From an uncultured Oscillospiraceae bacterium (GTDB lineage Bacteria > Bacillota > Clostridia > Oscillospirales > Acutalibacteraceae), in the NCBI GenBank assembly GCA_900541565.1, contig UQKB01000006.1, forward strand, positions 1 to 64,000: a DNA stretch of 64,000 bases, in the 5' to 3' direction. The notes below the pieces were generated by a model. That model worked only from the letters and a program-made list of their open reading frames with translations. It did no database searches and was not told where the DNA came from. The translations under genes were made by a program, and so were the position numbers. Below, piece after piece: positions 63,890 through 64,000 of this stretch (position 1 is its first letter; each line of letters starts with the position of its first letter).

Positions 63890-64000
63890 TCACTCTCTGG
63901 CCAAAAAATATTTTAAGCCGGTATACCGCAACGTTTTCCGGTTGTTTTGCACCATTTTGGCGACGGCCTGTTCATAGCCGACTAAAATCAACAGCTTTTT
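63890..64000 (-). CDS. recD2: C-terminal end of a RecD2-like DNA helicase (cut by window edge)
   Basis: Only the last 36 codons and the stop are in the window. The peptide KKLLILVGYEQAVAKMVQNN then RKTLRYTGLKYFLARE matches the typical end of RecD2 helicases (pattern LVG..KAL..AV.NN...RYTGL). The location upstream of comF on the same strand is the usual one in Clostridia. The rest of the gene lies outside. Confidence 0.75.
   Translation of the reverse strand, partial: KKLLILVGYEQAVAKMVQNNRKTLRYTGLKYFLARE

Overview
The window looks like a chromosome segment of a fermentative, Gram-positive anaerobe of the Clostridia, probably Oscillospiraceae/Ruminococcaceae. The evidence is indirect: AAGGAGG-type ribosome binding sites with ATG, GTG and TTG starts, a V-type ATPase operon, pyruvate formate-lyase under a ZTP-type riboswitch, PTS sugar uptake, two sortase loci and a SleB-like cell-wall hydrolase. 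I found no rRNA, tRNA, transposase, integrase or phage structural gene.

Layout. The left edge holds the first codons of a leftward exported protein behind a long untranslated leader. Positions 542-3364 are a CRISPR array of 42 identical 33-bp repeats and 41 spacers. To its right is a complete leftward type I-C operon in the order cas3-cas5-cas8c-cas7-cas4-cas1-cas2. The repeat orientation, an AT-rich leader and a terminator after cas2 all put the leader on the right side of the array. Positions 11.5-17.3 kb are a rightward fructose operon (DeoR-type regulator, 1-phosphofructokinase, EIIABC, HPr, enzyme I), a whole PTS relay in one unit. It is followed by an L-asparaginase. From 18.5 to 21.9 kb there is a leftward acetyltransferase with a Cys-rich head, then a surface locus (SPQTG-anchored protein, class B sortase, LytR-CpsA-Psr enzyme). 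From 22.1 to 31.1 kb lies a nine-gene leftward V-type ATPase operon.

Positions 31-43.8 kb carry housekeeping and central-metabolism genes: the UPF0210/ACT pair, a PHP phosphatase, release factor 2, a MATE exporter with a 4'-phosphopantetheinyl transferase, pflB-pflA behind the riboswitch, a RING/zinc-ribbon membrane protein, galU and a C39-like lipoprotein. Positions 44-55.5 kb hold a Rieske/FAD oxidoreductase paired with a tocopherol-cyclase-like protein, enolase, a double-LysM protein, a MazF toxin without a visible antitoxin, a lipoprotein, the NAD(P)HX repair enzyme, a second sortase locus (substrate, class D-like sortase, membrane protein), a CpsB-like phosphatase and leuB.

The most unusual part is 56.9-62.8 kb: a rightward cluster of a MATE transporter fused to an RsbW-like ATPase domain, a GNAT-domain protein, a membrane-sensor SpoIIE-type phosphatase and a free RsbW-like kinase. 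It has the parts of a partner-switching signalling system, but no anti-anti-sigma (STAS) protein or sigma factor is visible here. The right edge has comF and the end of a RecD2-like helicase gene. Several starts were moved from the longest open frame to a start with a better ribosome binding site; these are stated per gene. Functions come from reading motifs by eye, not from searches.
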